From Vitellaria paradoxa (taxonomy: Eukaryota > Streptophyta > Magnoliopsida > Ericales > Sapotaceae), in assembly GCA_019916065.1 (NCBI GenBank), contig CM034236.1, positions 50,930,690 to 50,994,689 on the forward strand: 64,000 nt of DNA, in the 5' to 3' direction. A model generated the notes under the pieces. It was not told where the DNA came from, made no database searches, and saw only the letters and a list, made by a program, of their open reading frames with translations. The position numbers were made by a program, and so were the translations under genes. Shown in pieces: positions 23,568 to 34,600 of this stretch (position 1 is its first letter; each line of letters opens with the position of its first letter).

Positions 23568-25066
23568 TTTCAAATCCTCGCAACAAGATTGTGAGAGAGA
23601 GAGTCTCACTCCGAAATTTGTATCTCATTTGCTGTGTTTAGTTTTAGGGTTTAAGATCATCTTATGATATGATTTCCCCTCTTTCCCCTTTTCACGTTTT
23701 CGGGCCCATTGATGAGATTATTATAATTATGGGCTTGGAGTCGGGAATGTCGTTTGACACTGGATTTCAAGCCCATCAGTGTAAGGGAAGCCCACCTCGT
23801 ATTTTTTCGAATTACTATTTCTTTTCAGTTAAACCCATAAACAAAAGTAGTTTACATTTAGCCCCCGTGATTTTCCTTTAATTCTAAAAATAAATAAATA
23901 AAGCTATGCTTTGAATTATAGAAAATAGGAGGTGGAGTGAAAATTCAGTTCATTGATTTTCATAGTTTCAATAAATCATGATATGAAAGTTAATATTTTT
24001 TATGGAATGTAGATAAGACTATTGATAATATGTTATGATCGATGTTATTCGAAGAAAAAATATTTAAATTTATAAAGATGTTATCCTACATTAAATCATT
24101 TTAGTATGTAATTATTATTAAAAAATAATTTTAATATAATAAAATAAATTATTTTAATATACCATTGTTTATTAAAAATAATTTTAATTTAATAGAATAT
24201 TTGAACAAAATGAATTATTTTAATAAGATGAAACAAAAATTGACAAAATGTTCTTTCTAGGACTTAAAATGGAAAAATAACTATTGTTCACATTTTTTGC
24301 CTAAATTTTTAAATTTTTATTTTTTAGCAATAAAAAATAAAAATAAAAATAAAATTATCAAACACGTTATTGTTATTATTTTTTTAAAAAAATTTACAAA
24401 TATAAATAAAAAATAATAAAACAAAACGTTAGCAAATGAGAGCTATCCAAACAATGTACTACAATATACAGCTCAACTCACATAATAAACCAACTTTGTC
24501 CCTATCCCCTGAGAATCAAGGGTGGAATCCAAATGAGTTCATTCGAATTCAGCATCAAGTTATTTAAATTTGACTTGCACAGATTGTACAAGGCTATAGT
24601 TAGAGTTTTATTTGAGTTTGAATTCTAATTTTACATTAATTTGAGTTCAATTTAAGAAATGAAGAATTATTTACAGACAAATTTAGCTCATGAATAATTT
24701 AATTAACTAAAATAATGGGTATAAAATATTATAAATCAAAACAAATAATTTAGTTCAAACAAAAACAACATATCATTTCACTAAATTAGAAAAAAAGTAT
24801 CGTTTTAGTTTAACGTATTGCACATATATATTTTATGAACTTATTGACTAGTTTTCAAATTGAGCTATTCGAAATTATATCAAGTAACCAAAATAAAAAA
24901 AAAAAAAACTTGAACTCAATTTATAAATTTTACGAATCAAATTCAAGTTAATTTTTGTTTTAATTTTTAATGAAAACCGAGCTTGAATTTGCTTATGAGC
25001 TACTTAATTCCATACCAACGCATTAGATTCGCTGCCAAACAAGTTGAGAGATGATGGTGTCCTCTT
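23568..25066. other. AT-rich intergenic DNA
   Basis: The first 200 bp (GC-richer) are probably the promoter and 5'UTR of the 54-residue protein gene on the minus strand. The rest is AT-rich spacer. No other gene or recognisable repeat is seen. Confidence 0.5.
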
Positions 25067-25336
25067 GGGTTAAAGGGGCTACAGTGAAAAAATCTACTAT
25101 ATGAGCTATAGTGAAAAATGAAAAGTTGAGATTTCTTTACACTTAATCAAATGGTTCCAATTTATTTTAATTAAATTTATTTTTAAAATAAAAACCAAAG
25201 TTTGAAAATTTTGACTAGAGCACAATTAATACAGAATCTCAAAAATTACGTATCATTAAAATGTAAAAAAATTTTAGCCATTCATTACATCACTGCAGCC
25301 CTGCAATAAATTTTTTCACCGTAACCCCTTGAACCC
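25067..25336. mobile_element. MITE A, 270 bp, with 10-bp target duplication
   Basis: The ends form an inverted repeat: the left reads GGGTTAAAGGGGCTACAGTG and the complement of the right reads GGGTTCAAGGGGTTACGGTG, both followed by AAAAAAT. The decamer GTGTCCTCTT flanks both sides (25057-25066 and 25337-25346). A 9-11-bp duplication points to a Mutator-like non-autonomous element. There is no coding capacity. Confidence 0.75.
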
Positions 25337-25412
25337 GTGTCCTCTTGCACTTCAAGTGACTCTTGTTATAGCTCGCATTAGCTGGTGAAATCTATTGCCC
25401 GGCCGCGTACTG

Positions 25413-26314
25413 CTGCCGCAGCAGTAGCCCAAAATGGGCGTGTTTTGGTAAAAATGGTGACATTTTAACAAATTAGAAAAAAAAAAAAAAAAAAAGCAGC
25501 GAAACGCGAAAAAAAAAAAAAAATTAAGACTGTAGAGCGCAAAAAAAATTTTAAATAAATAAAATGTGCTCGGTAATTAAAAATACTAATTTTTATAAAA
25601 AGTCACAAATTCAATAAAAAGTTAATTTTTTATTTTGTGTTTTCTCAAAACATAAAAAATAGAAAACACATTTAATTTAATATTTTTTATTTTTCGTATT
25701 TTGAAATTGTTTTTTATTTTACATTAAAAACATTCAAAATGACTTTTTGTCATTTTTTATTTTATGTATAAATTCATTTTTTATTTTTTAAAATAGATTT
25801 TGAAAATACAAGTAACCAAATAGAGAGTGTGTAAAGCCAAAAAAAAAAAAAAAAAAATCTAGGACGGTAGGGTACAAAAAAAAAAAAGCTTAAAATGTAT
25901 TTTGTATTTTTTTAAAATAAGGAAAACAGTTCAAAATGCATTTGGTTACTTGTATTTTCAAAATCTATTTTAAAAAATAGAAAATCAATTTACATGAAAA
26001 AGGACAAAAATTCATTTTGAGTGTTTTTAATGTAAAATAGAAAAAAATCTCAAAATATGAAAAAAAAAATATTAAACTAAATTTGTTTTATGTTTTTCAT
26101 GTTTTGAGATTTTCAAAACATAAAACACAAAAAGAGATTTATATTTTTAATTACCGAACACATTATTTATTTATTTATTTTGTGCTCTATGGTCTTAGAT
26201 GTTTTTTTTTTTTTTTTACGTTACGCTGATTTTTTTTATTTTTCTGATTTATCAAAACGCCACTATTTTTACCAAAATGTGCCCGTTTTGGGCTACTGTT
26301 GCGACAGCAGTAAT
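25413..26314. mobile_element. Long hairpin (foldback) element, about 900 bp
   Basis: Two arms of roughly 400 bp are inverted copies of each other. The left arm starts GCAGTAGCCCAAAATGGGCG and the complement of the right arm reads CAACAGTAGCCCAAAACGGG; inner parts also match, for example AAATAGATTTTGAAAATACA against its complement, leaving a loop of about 100 bp (roughly 25820-25920). The decamer CCGCGTACTG is found immediately outside both ends (25403-25412 and 26315-26324). No ORF. Probably a Mutator-type MITE; the terminal boundary could shift by a few bases. Confidence 0.75.
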
Positions 26315-26419
26315 CCGCGTACTGTTACCCCGCGTCCGAAATCCATTGGCGTTCAGAGGCGGTAGCCGGAATATGTTGCTAAACTCGCCGGCTGTCATTA
26401 ATATGGATAAGTTGTTTTT

Positions 26420-26680
26420 GGGTTTTAGGAGCTGCAGTTAAAAAAATTTACAGCGAGAATGAAAATTTGAGTTTTATTTAGATTTTCATGACAGGTGAAT
26501 TTCAACATTTTGTATTGATTGTATTTCAATTAAATTTTATAAATTTTTATTTTTATTTCAAAAATAATTTAAATTAAATTAAATTAAAATTATTATATTA
26601 AATTCAAATAAATTTTAATTCTTTATTTTTTACTACAGTTTTTGCAGTAAATTTTTTCATCGTAGCTAGTCCTGGAACCC
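26420..26680. mobile_element. MITE A family, second copy, 261 bp
   Basis: The left end GGGTTTTAGGAGCTGCAGTT and the complement of the right end (GGGTTCCAGGACTAGCTACG) are related to each other and to the element at 25067-25336, including the AAAAAATTTAC inner part. Imperfect 9-bp flanks (GTTGTTTTT / ATTCTTTTT) match at 7 of 9 positions. Confidence 0.6.
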
Positions 26681-28493
26681 ATTCTTTTTACAATCAAAAT
26701 TGGTTGAAATCTTACTAATTTTTATACATATATGCATATAATTATTGTACAAATATATATTTCATGTAATTGATCCACCGGTCACTGTAGCCTTCATTTA
26801 AAAAGGATATGTCACCAATCACCATACGTATAGTGATCAGATATTGGAAAGAAGGATAAGGTTATATATATATATATATATGTGAATCGGCTACAGAGAC
26901 TTACCAATACCAATTCACATGGAGGATCCTTCCTGAAATTTCATGGCTAGCTTTCGCAGCCATTACTGCAAAATCAGAATATTAATATCGCTCAACGCTC
27001 AACCACCCTCCGTCCGTTAACATCATGCAAATTAACTGTGATTCCGTTTGTTTCTTTTAACTCCCCAGTCGGTAGTAAATAGGTGCATGCATGGTTGTAT
27101 TCTCATTGAATTCCCCCAAAATAATTACCAGCGCACAGAAGAGGAATAGTCTGCTCTAATTTTCTAGCAGGTTTTGCTGTCGTTTGTACGTAGGTTCCGG
27201 TGTGATATCTATATTACAATTTCGCTCCTACTGAAGTGGCAGTTCGCTTATGTTGAAGTGATAGTTATCCTATGTAGATCAGTATTACCAAGCGCGTCTT
27301 TAAGCACAAGACACCTGTAGTAACATTACAATCTAAGGCTTGGCTTTCCTTGACAACCACTAGTCTTTTTATTTTTTTATTTTTTACGGTTTTATATAAC
27401 TTTTTTTAATAAATCTTTTTTTATTAGTTTGTTAACTTTTAAGCATGTTACTTATATCCATAAAAAATAGTAAAAAAATTGATTAAAATCTTTTCTCACA
27501 CGTACATGAATTTTTTTATTTTAAAGTATTTTTATAATTTTTTTTGATAAATGTGAATATCATGTTTAAAATCTACTAAATGAAAAAAAATTAAATTTTG
27601 ATTAAAAAAAGTCATATAAGATTAAAGAAAGCTAAAACAAAAAAATATATATATATAAATATAAATATAAATATAAATTAAAGTTAATGACTGACAAACG
27701 ATCTCTAATTGGATTGATTGATGTTTATAACCATAAAAGTATATAGGTTATTGCTAATTATACCCCCTAGCCCATAATCTTTGTCTTGTTCAGCTAGAGC
27801 TAGCCGCACATCACCACGAAAATGCATATGTCCATTTGTTCAATTAGCTAATGCCCTGGCTCAAATTTGTTTGTTCGGTTTTATTGTCCGCCGAGCGTCC
27901 ACGTATAATAAAGGTTAAGATGGTGGAGATTTTGAATTAAATGTGACAAGTAAAGCTAGCTTGCGTTTGGGTGTATTTGGGTTATTAATTGCACATGGGA
28001 AAGTTTAAGAGATTTCACCCATTTTATTTAATAAAATTCACATATATATTCAATTTAATTGTAATAAAAAATACTTATAATCTAATTAATCAAATGTATT
28101 GCACCAAGTGTGCGTGCGAAATTAATTAATTTTTTAAAATTGAACCTAAAGGTAATTAATTATTGCTTAATATGGCCATTTAACCTGTTTGAAGAAACAC
28201 AACTATTTATTTTATTTTATTTTATTTATGTCCCCTCACTTTTTTAAAATTTAGTTTTAATTCAGGAATTAATTACATCGGTATTCTTTTAATTATATTT
28301 AATTTTTAATTCACGCTATTAGCTTTAATATTTTGACCCTACCTATTTTAAAAAAGACTCCATTTAAAAACTGTTTATAAATTTAGGTAGAATAAGGGAA
28401 ACATTCACTTCTTTTTTGATAATGCAATTTTGTTGACGTCAAAATATTCTCAAATAAAAAAAATAAATAAATAAAACACATACATATACAATT
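26681..28493. other. Intergenic DNA, no gene recognised
   Basis: Mixed sequence, AT-rich from 27360, with an (AT)n tract near 26863-26882. A weak inverted repeat spans about 27385-27625. I see no coding signal. Confidence 0.45.
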
Positions 28494-28877
28494 TTCGCCG
28501 TCCGCCTCGCCATCACCAATACCTCCCAATCCCTCTATGACCGGCCCGTCTGCCGTGTGGCGGCCGACGTCACCAAGAACCTCGAGCGCGCAAGTGCCAG
28601 CATAGGTTCTCCGCGAGGTCTTGCCATCACGACTAGTGTTGACTTCCGGAAGGTCTCCAGCCTCCTTGACTCCTCCACCGCCAACGTCAACTGGATTCTC
28701 TCTATTTTCAACTTCGACGGCGGCATCACCCTCTCCCTCCCTCCTATCGCCAGCAATGAACCTGTTCTCACCACGACCTGCTCCTGCATCGCCTCCGTCC
28801 AAATGAATACGCTCTCTCGCACAAATGGAGAGGAGAAGGCTTATGTCTGCATGATTGAAGACAAACCTGCAGCCTAA
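28494..28877 (+). pseudogene. Fragment resembling the N-terminal region of a plant armadillo-repeat protein
   Basis: One open frame runs from 28494 without an ATG to a stop at 28875-28877. Phrases such as QSLYDRPVCRVAADVTKNLE, VDFRKVSSLLDSSTANVNWI and LSLPPIASNEPVL match, in order and spacing, the N-terminal segment of a plant ARM-repeat family where I would expect LYERP..RR, AFRKMSSQLENS..DVSWLL and LGLPPIAANEPIL. That segment precedes the armadillo repeats, which are absent. The frame begins abruptly out of AT-rich DNA and degenerates after about residue 90. The block is GC-rich compared with its surroundings. Likely a truncated, dead copy of a gene located elsewhere. The antisense frames at 28383-28979 and 28535-28822 are shadows. 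Confidence 0.55.
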
Positions 28878-29765
28878 AGAAGAATTTGGGAAATTGAGGG
28901 TCTTGAAAGGGGGATATAAGAGAGGAGGTCCAAGAAGGGATGCAGGACCCTGATTTTGAAATACCCATTTGAATTTCATCCATGAAATTAGGAAACAAAC
29001 CCGATTTGGCTATGTAAGGAAAAGCAGTTGTCAACAGAATTATCAATGTGAGGCTGATGAAACGGGCTAGCTCCCAGTGCATAGGCTGCGAGCAATATAA
29101 GTAAGCCTTAAAGGATCGACCTCTCAGAGACTTGTTTGCGGACCCTTCTGGGCGAAGGACGAAGGCTTGGCCATCCCGCGACCTCGATGCAACCAAACTT
29201 TTGTTTTTTTTTTTTAATGGCAAGGATACACCAATAGGTGGGGGGTCAAATTATTAAGGTTAATAGACTGATGAGATAAATTAAAATATTTATAGCTAAA
29301 AGGGTGTTAGTCTAATTAGCCTTTAATTCAATTAATAATATACATAATTATTTATTTATTATTATTATTTTTATCGACGTTGCGTGCATGCACCTTCTCT
29401 GTATTTGGCCTTGTATTGTTATAAACCACAAGCTAGGACAAATTGTTCTCAGTGAAGTACAATTCCAGAGCTCATTTTTCCACCTGTTAATTTGTTATCT
29501 GAACAAATCATGAACTTTCTTGTAGGCTGCTAGCTCTTTCCGCGTTTTCTATGCTAGTATTGATTAATCACAAAGAAAAAGGAACTGCGAAATTAAGTTT
29601 GTACTTGTAATTAAGGTATACATGAACTCCACATAATTCAACAAGCCACTACTTTTTCCATGACAACTTGAATATCAATAAAAGAAGAGTTTTGGTCTTG
29701 CGAACTCTAGTCGATCAGCAACAAGCTTTGCGATATATTCTCTTATTTCTGCTAGCCAGCTGCTG

Positions 29766-29776
<11 letters not shown>
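28878..29776. other. Intergenic DNA 3' of the phytosulfokine gene
   Basis: The first 340 bp are GC-richer and open in one minus frame (to 29223), but the product is not protein-like to me and probably reflects more of the sequence that carried the ARM fragment. From about 29400 to 29776 lies the probable 3' flank of the minus-strand phytosulfokine gene. Confidence 0.4.
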
Positions 29777-29803
<27 letters not shown>

Positions 29804-29987
29804 CGTTGCCAAGAAGTTAATGAAGAACAGTTTCTATGGCTTCTGCTTCTGGGTGTAGATGTAGTCAACATGAGCAGCGAGAATATATATATATATATAT
29901 ATTATATGTCGTTGCCAAGAAGTTAATGAAGAACAGTTTCTATGGCTTCTGCTTCTGGGTGTAGATGTAGTCAACATGAGCAGCGAG
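29777..29987 (-). repeat. Perfect 105-bp tandem duplication of the phytosulfokine 3' coding end
   Basis: 29777-29881 and 29883-29987 are identical, period 106 bp. The unit comprises, in gene orientation, the last 15 codons of the precursor including the whole YIYTQ peptide and stop, the start of the 3'UTR, and an (AT)n tract. The copy nearer the gene is the real exon end. The distal copy lies behind the stop codon and has no splice acceptor, so it is expected to be untranslated 3'UTR. Confidence 0.92.
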
Positions 29988-30302
29988 GGTCCTTCGCATC
30001 AAACACTCTTCATCTCCACTGTCTTCACAGCTCACATCTACCAAGTCAACTTGGTGAGTTTCATCACCCTGAAAGGAAAGCACAAAGCTAATTGATTAAT
30101 TGAAAACAGAAAACCCATCATCAATAAATACAAATTCTGTGACAGAATATATATGTGCGTGTGACATGACTATTCGACGTACCCCATGTTGGGTTTTCAC
30201 CAAAGCGTCCTCCCGAGGGAGTACTGGTTCAGGGCGAGCCGCATAGGACAGTGAGCAGCAGAGGAGGAGGGCAATTATGAACAGGGTGGTAGCTTTGGAC
30301 AT
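29940..30302 (-). CDS. PSK: Phytosulfokine precursor (PSK), two exons
   Basis: Exon 1 (30183-30302, 40 codons) and exon 2 (29940-30068, 42 codons plus TAG) flank a 114-bp intron (GTACGT..TTTCAG, phase 0); the precursor has 82 residues. Residues 1-21 are a secretion signal ([20 protein letters not shown]). Near the C-terminus stands [12 protein letters not shown], which contains the phytosulfokine pentapeptide YIYTQ with the acidic residue just before it that tyrosylprotein sulfotransferase needs. The conserved segment [20 protein letters not shown] precedes it, as in known precursors. The sulfated, subtilase-processed peptide is secreted and perceived by the LRR receptor kinase PSKR, promoting cell growth and modulating immunity. 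Length and layout are normal; the odd feature is the duplicated peptide-coding end downstream. The 68-codon uninterrupted exon-1 frame reads into the intron and is not the protein. Confidence 0.95.
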
Positions 30303-30409
30303 CTTTGTTTTCGTGACTTGCAGCTGAGCAAGGTTGAGAGAGAGAAACCGAGAAGAATTGTGGAGGTGCTTCTAAATTACGGTGGTGGTGATGATATATA
30401 TATATATAT

Positions 30410-30463
<54 letters not shown>
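30303..30463 (-). promoter_or_regulatory. Core promoter and 5'UTR of the PSK gene
   Basis: In gene orientation a (CT)n tract of about 50 bp (30413-30463) is followed by an alternating TA run (30394-30410) that could serve as TATA box, about 90 bp before the start codon. GA/CT tracts of this kind are bound by plant BPC proteins; regulation by them here is inference. Confidence 0.5.
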
Positions 30464-30466
<3 letters not shown>

Positions 30467-31089
30467 GTGGTTTGGGCTTTAAGAATAGAAATTCAAAATT
30501 GGGGGTGTGAACTTGATAAGATTAAGGTGGACTTTTAATATCTATAACCAGTGGCGGAGATGAAAAGGGAGGGCCGGACCTAAAATTTTGGGGTCCCCCT
30601 CAATATTTGATGAAATTTATCTAAAAAAAATTGATAAGACTTAAAATTGAGCAAATAATAAATGCTTAAAAAAGCTTATCTAAAAAAATAATAAGCCTAC
30701 CCAAAATAGATGATAAATGATATAGAAAAAAAAAATTGAAATTGAATAAAAAATAATAAACAAATCTTATTTAAAAAATGATAAGGTCTATCCAAAATCA
30801 GGTAAATAAATGATAAAAGAAATTCAAGTAGGATTAAAAAAAATAAATAATAAATAAATCTATCAAAAAGAATAATAATGTTTATCTAAAAAAATATAAA
30901 GTTGAAAAATAATAAATGATAAAAAAAATACCTAAAAAAATTAAGGCAACTACATAGGAATGTCATAAGCTTTTTTTTTTTTTTTAACCCGTTGTCTCTC
31001 AATAGCATCTCTGCACCTGTCTATTGCCCAAAAGAAAAGGTGAGCAAGCACATATTCTAAAAAATAGAGAGATGGAGAGAGAGAGTAAA

Positions 31090-31208
31090 AGTGTGTTTGG
31101 TGGAATAAAAATGAAATAAATTATGGGTTCATAAATCATATAATGAGATAAAAAATAAATAATTTTTATAAATTAAAAAAATTTTCAGAGTTTTATCTCA
31201 TATGCCCT
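31090..31208 (+). repeat. Dispersed MITE-like repeat, copy 4
   Basis: Forward copy, left end GTGTGTTTGGTGGAATAAAA; the right end is poorly preserved. Confidence 0.5.
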
Positions 31209-31322
31209 AATACCCTAAGTATAATTTCAAGGGGAGGAATTAAACATGAAAAAAGCAAACTAAAAATGATTTGATAATACTTTGTTGGCACCACATAAAA
31301 TTTTGTTACACATGTTTAAGGT

Positions 31323-31445
31323 CTATTTGATATGATGTAAAATATTTAAAAATTTAAAAAATTTTTAAAAATTATTTATTTTTTATTTTACTAAACAAAT
31401 TATAAACTTACAAATTATTTCATTTTATTTTATTTAAGTAATGAA
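31323..31445 (-). repeat. Dispersed MITE-like repeat, copy 5
   Basis: Reverse copy (TTTTAAAAATTATTTATTTTT then AATTATAAACTTACAAATTAT core); weak ends. Confidence 0.45.
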
Positions 31446-31940
31446 ATAGAATAACGCTACAGCTTTAATTTTTAAAACTAACTGTGAAGATCAGTTAAAA
31501 GCGGAAATAGAATTATTTCTTTCCATTTTATTCCACGTAGCAATTAGTGCAGCCTACCGAAGGCACTAGGGGAGATGATGACGCCCTCTAAAGCTCATCA
31601 AATGGTATGGCTATAATTTTGATTTTCCTACAAGATAAAGCACTTTGGAGACTCTAAATTTATATTATAGCTACAGGTTTATTTGGAATACCAAATTTTG
31701 TCAGCAAAACTCTTAAAAATTTTTAACTTTTTTTATTACATAAATTAATTTTTATTAATAAAACACTTTGACTACGGCTGCTTGGACATGATTAATTGTT
31801 TTTTTTTTTTTTATCCCAATTTAATTGAAGCAGACGGTGAACATCAGTGAATAAAAATTCATTGTGGAGGGGACCACCAACGCATCAAATTGCTAGCTAG
31901 TTTTCATACTGACCAACCAAGAAACGTCAGTCACATATAT

Positions 31941-31948
<8 letters not shown>

Positions 31949-31992
<44 letters not shown>
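31949..31992. repeat. (AT)n microsatellite
   Basis: Over 40 bp of alternating AT. Confidence 0.9.
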
Positions 31993-31995
<3 letters not shown>

Positions 31996-32037
31996 ATTTT
32001 TGCGTTACCTGATTGGAGCTATTCTCTTGCTTTTAGG

Positions 32038-32195
32038 GTCCGATTGGCCGACAAAAAGTGAAGAAAAAAATATAATAAAAATAAAAAAATGTGATATAAA
32101 AGTGATAAATGAAAAATTTTAACTGAAGAAAAATATAAAAATTAATTAAAATTTGTGATTTTTAATAAGATTTGGTGTGACCAAACAGACCTTAA
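32038..32195. repeat. Small TIR element, about 158 bp
   Basis: The left end GGTCCGATTGGCCGACAAAA is inversely repeated at the right end (complement AAGGTCTGTTTGGTCACACC). The interior is AT-rich with no ORF. Confidence 0.45.
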
Positions 32196-33104
32196 TTTGT
32201 CCTCTCTATTTTGATTCGCTATCATTGACAATTCAAAAACAAATTGCTGATTATCCATCTAGATTATACTAGATAGATAGCCTGAGCCTACCACATTCCA
32301 TTATCCAAATGCTGAAATATGATCCGTGTCACCGTGACTTGTTAAACGATCAAAATTATTATGTCACTTCTGATTATAATTAATTTCTCAGATTTAATTA
32401 GGCAAAATAACAGTTTAATTTCTGATTATTAATTAATTAATTAATTAATTTTGGCTCTTTTCTTTCTCCAGCTCGAGATCAGGCTATAGACAGAGTCGAG
32501 TTCTTATGATGGTCGCAGTCGGGTATTTGATCAAGTGTTAATCTTATAATTGGTCATCTCAGCTGTCAATGATATTATTTAGTGAAGTGTTTGAACCCGA
32601 TACGATTCTTGATTTCGGGGTAATTATTTCCAATTTAACAACCTAAATTTTGGCAGATATGCTTAGCAGAGGCATCTTAATTTAAAAAGTTAAAACTATA
32701 GTTTATAAAAAAAAATGAAAAGAAAAAAATTTAATATAAAGTAAACGAAGGATTTCAAGTTCATCACGTAAGATCAAATTCTCCATTTTTTAATTACTTT
32801 TCAACCCGCCATTCTATGAGAAAACCAAAAGCAAAGAATCAAACTACTTTGGAATATTGGAATTTAGTTTGTTAATTAATTTGAGTTTAGGAATAAACTA
32901 TATAAAGGGACATATATATACACTCAAAGATTTTACATCAGATCTTTAAGGTAAACTTTTATTCGCTTATATATATATATATATATATATATATCATGCT
33001 AATGAGAGTAAATATTCCTTTCTGGATACCCAGTTCACATCAGCATAAATTCCTAATCCAACAAAAACAACAAGGAGAAAACAAGGAAATTAACAAGTTA
33101 GCTT

Positions 33105-33262
33105 TTGTTTGAAGTGTAAAAAAGTTCTTAAAAATAATAAAAAATATTAAAAAAAAGTTAAAAGTTATTTAATTTTTATTTTATTGCACGAATTATAAAT
33201 ACATAACTTATTTTATTTTATCTCATTTTATCTTATTTTTTCTTACTTCAAACGCATCTTAA
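33105..33262 (-). repeat. Dispersed MITE-like repeat, copy 6
   Basis: One of the best copies: left TTTGTTTGAAGTGTAAAAAA, core TTGCACGAATTATAAATACATAA, right TTACTTCAAACGCATCTT, so the two ends pair as inverted repeats. Confidence 0.65.
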
Positions 33263-34600
33263 AAACTTAATTTGGAGTGATGCAACCGAAATTTGTTGAG
33301 AAATAATGAAATGGTTTCCATTTAGGTGAACAAATGGGCCAAATTAGTTAATGAATATTGTTGTTTTCAGAAATTGATCAAGAGACGACAAATCACATTT
33401 AAAACAAAGTAAATTAGAGAAGGATTTGAATAATACGAACGGAAAATAAAGACACGGAGACTATTAAGCAAAGGATCAAAACACATGCACGCACATATAT
33501 CTTTTGGTGTAGGGTCTTGAAAAGCAAACTGTTGAACGAGTCAAAAGCGTCTCTTTTTAAAACCCTTTCGGTAGGTAAAGTGAACGTTTCAGTCACATGC
33601 CAACTGCAGTTTCTTCTATCTATGCTCACGCGCGGGTCTAAAATTCTTGTCTAGGGGTACACGGTTTTTTTTTTTTTTTTTTAACTTTATTACTAGGATT
33701 TTTGTTAGGGGCACATGACTTTTTTTTTTTTTTTAAAGTCATTACTTAATGATATCTCGTTTAAGGGGATTTTTGTTGAAAGTTAGTTAGAATTCAGTGA
33801 GGATGATTTTTTTTGGGTCACTTTTCTTTTTAAAATATCTGATTTTGTGAACATGCTTTGTCTTTGTCGATAACTGTTGAGTTGGTAGTCTGGAACATAA
33901 AAAAAATTAGGGTAAAGAATAATTTTGTAATTATAATAATTTAAGATAGTGATTTTTTTATCTTTTTACCTTCAAAATTGAGGGGGGCACTTGACCCCCT
34001 TGCCTCTTAATAGCTACGCCCTTGTTTATACTCTTTTTAATTCTGTAAATATTTGTCTGGAAGTTATTTTTTTATCTTATTACACGAATTACAAATTTAT
34101 AATTTATGTCACTTTATCTCACTTTTTATTATTTCAAATACAAAATAAAAACATAATAATAATAATAAAATAAAGAAAAAAAGAAAAAGAATAGTGAAAA
34201 GAATCGAATCGTGATTCATATAAGTTTACTCTCTTAATTATTATTATTGTTTTTTTTTTTAATTTTTTTCTGGTGTGTGTGTGATTGTATTGCTGTGGTT
34301 AGGTAGGAAGAATAAACAAGAAATTTCGGTTCTTGATTTGGAATACCTACAAATGGCTAAAGTCAAAAACAAAAACAAATGGCCAAAATTATATTTCTTA
34401 ATAGTGAAAGAATATTTCATATTTGAAAAATAGTATATATGTACAATATATATGGTGTGGAAATTTCTTAAAATAATTAGTTATTTGAGAACTTTGTGTT
34501 AGGGAGTCTCTTGTGTTATATATATATATATATATATGTATAATATGTGTGTGTTTGTGTATTTTGCTGGTTATTTTTTATTTTTTGTTTTTAATTTCTT

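Larger units (their letters stand above)
30464..34600. other. AT-rich intergenic DNA with scattered small repeats
   Basis: Contains three dispersed MITE-like copies, another TIR-bearing repeat at 32038-32195 and long (AT)n tracts. CAGTGGCGGAGA at about 30549 looks like the end of a hAT-type element, but no partner end is certain. Two related phrases, TAGGGGTACACGG(T)n and TAGGGGCACATGACT(T)n (33650-33740), followed by GGGGGGCACTTGACCCCC (33983-34000), suggest another degenerate repeat. No gene. Confidence 0.45.

Noticed and set aside
28383..29223. Minus-strand frames of 95-198 codons
   Set aside because: They are antisense to the armadillo-like fragment or continue into sequence without protein character.
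30549..30561. CAGTGGCGGAGA, like the terminus of hAT-type elements
   Set aside because: No matching inverted end or 8-bp duplication was located with confidence.
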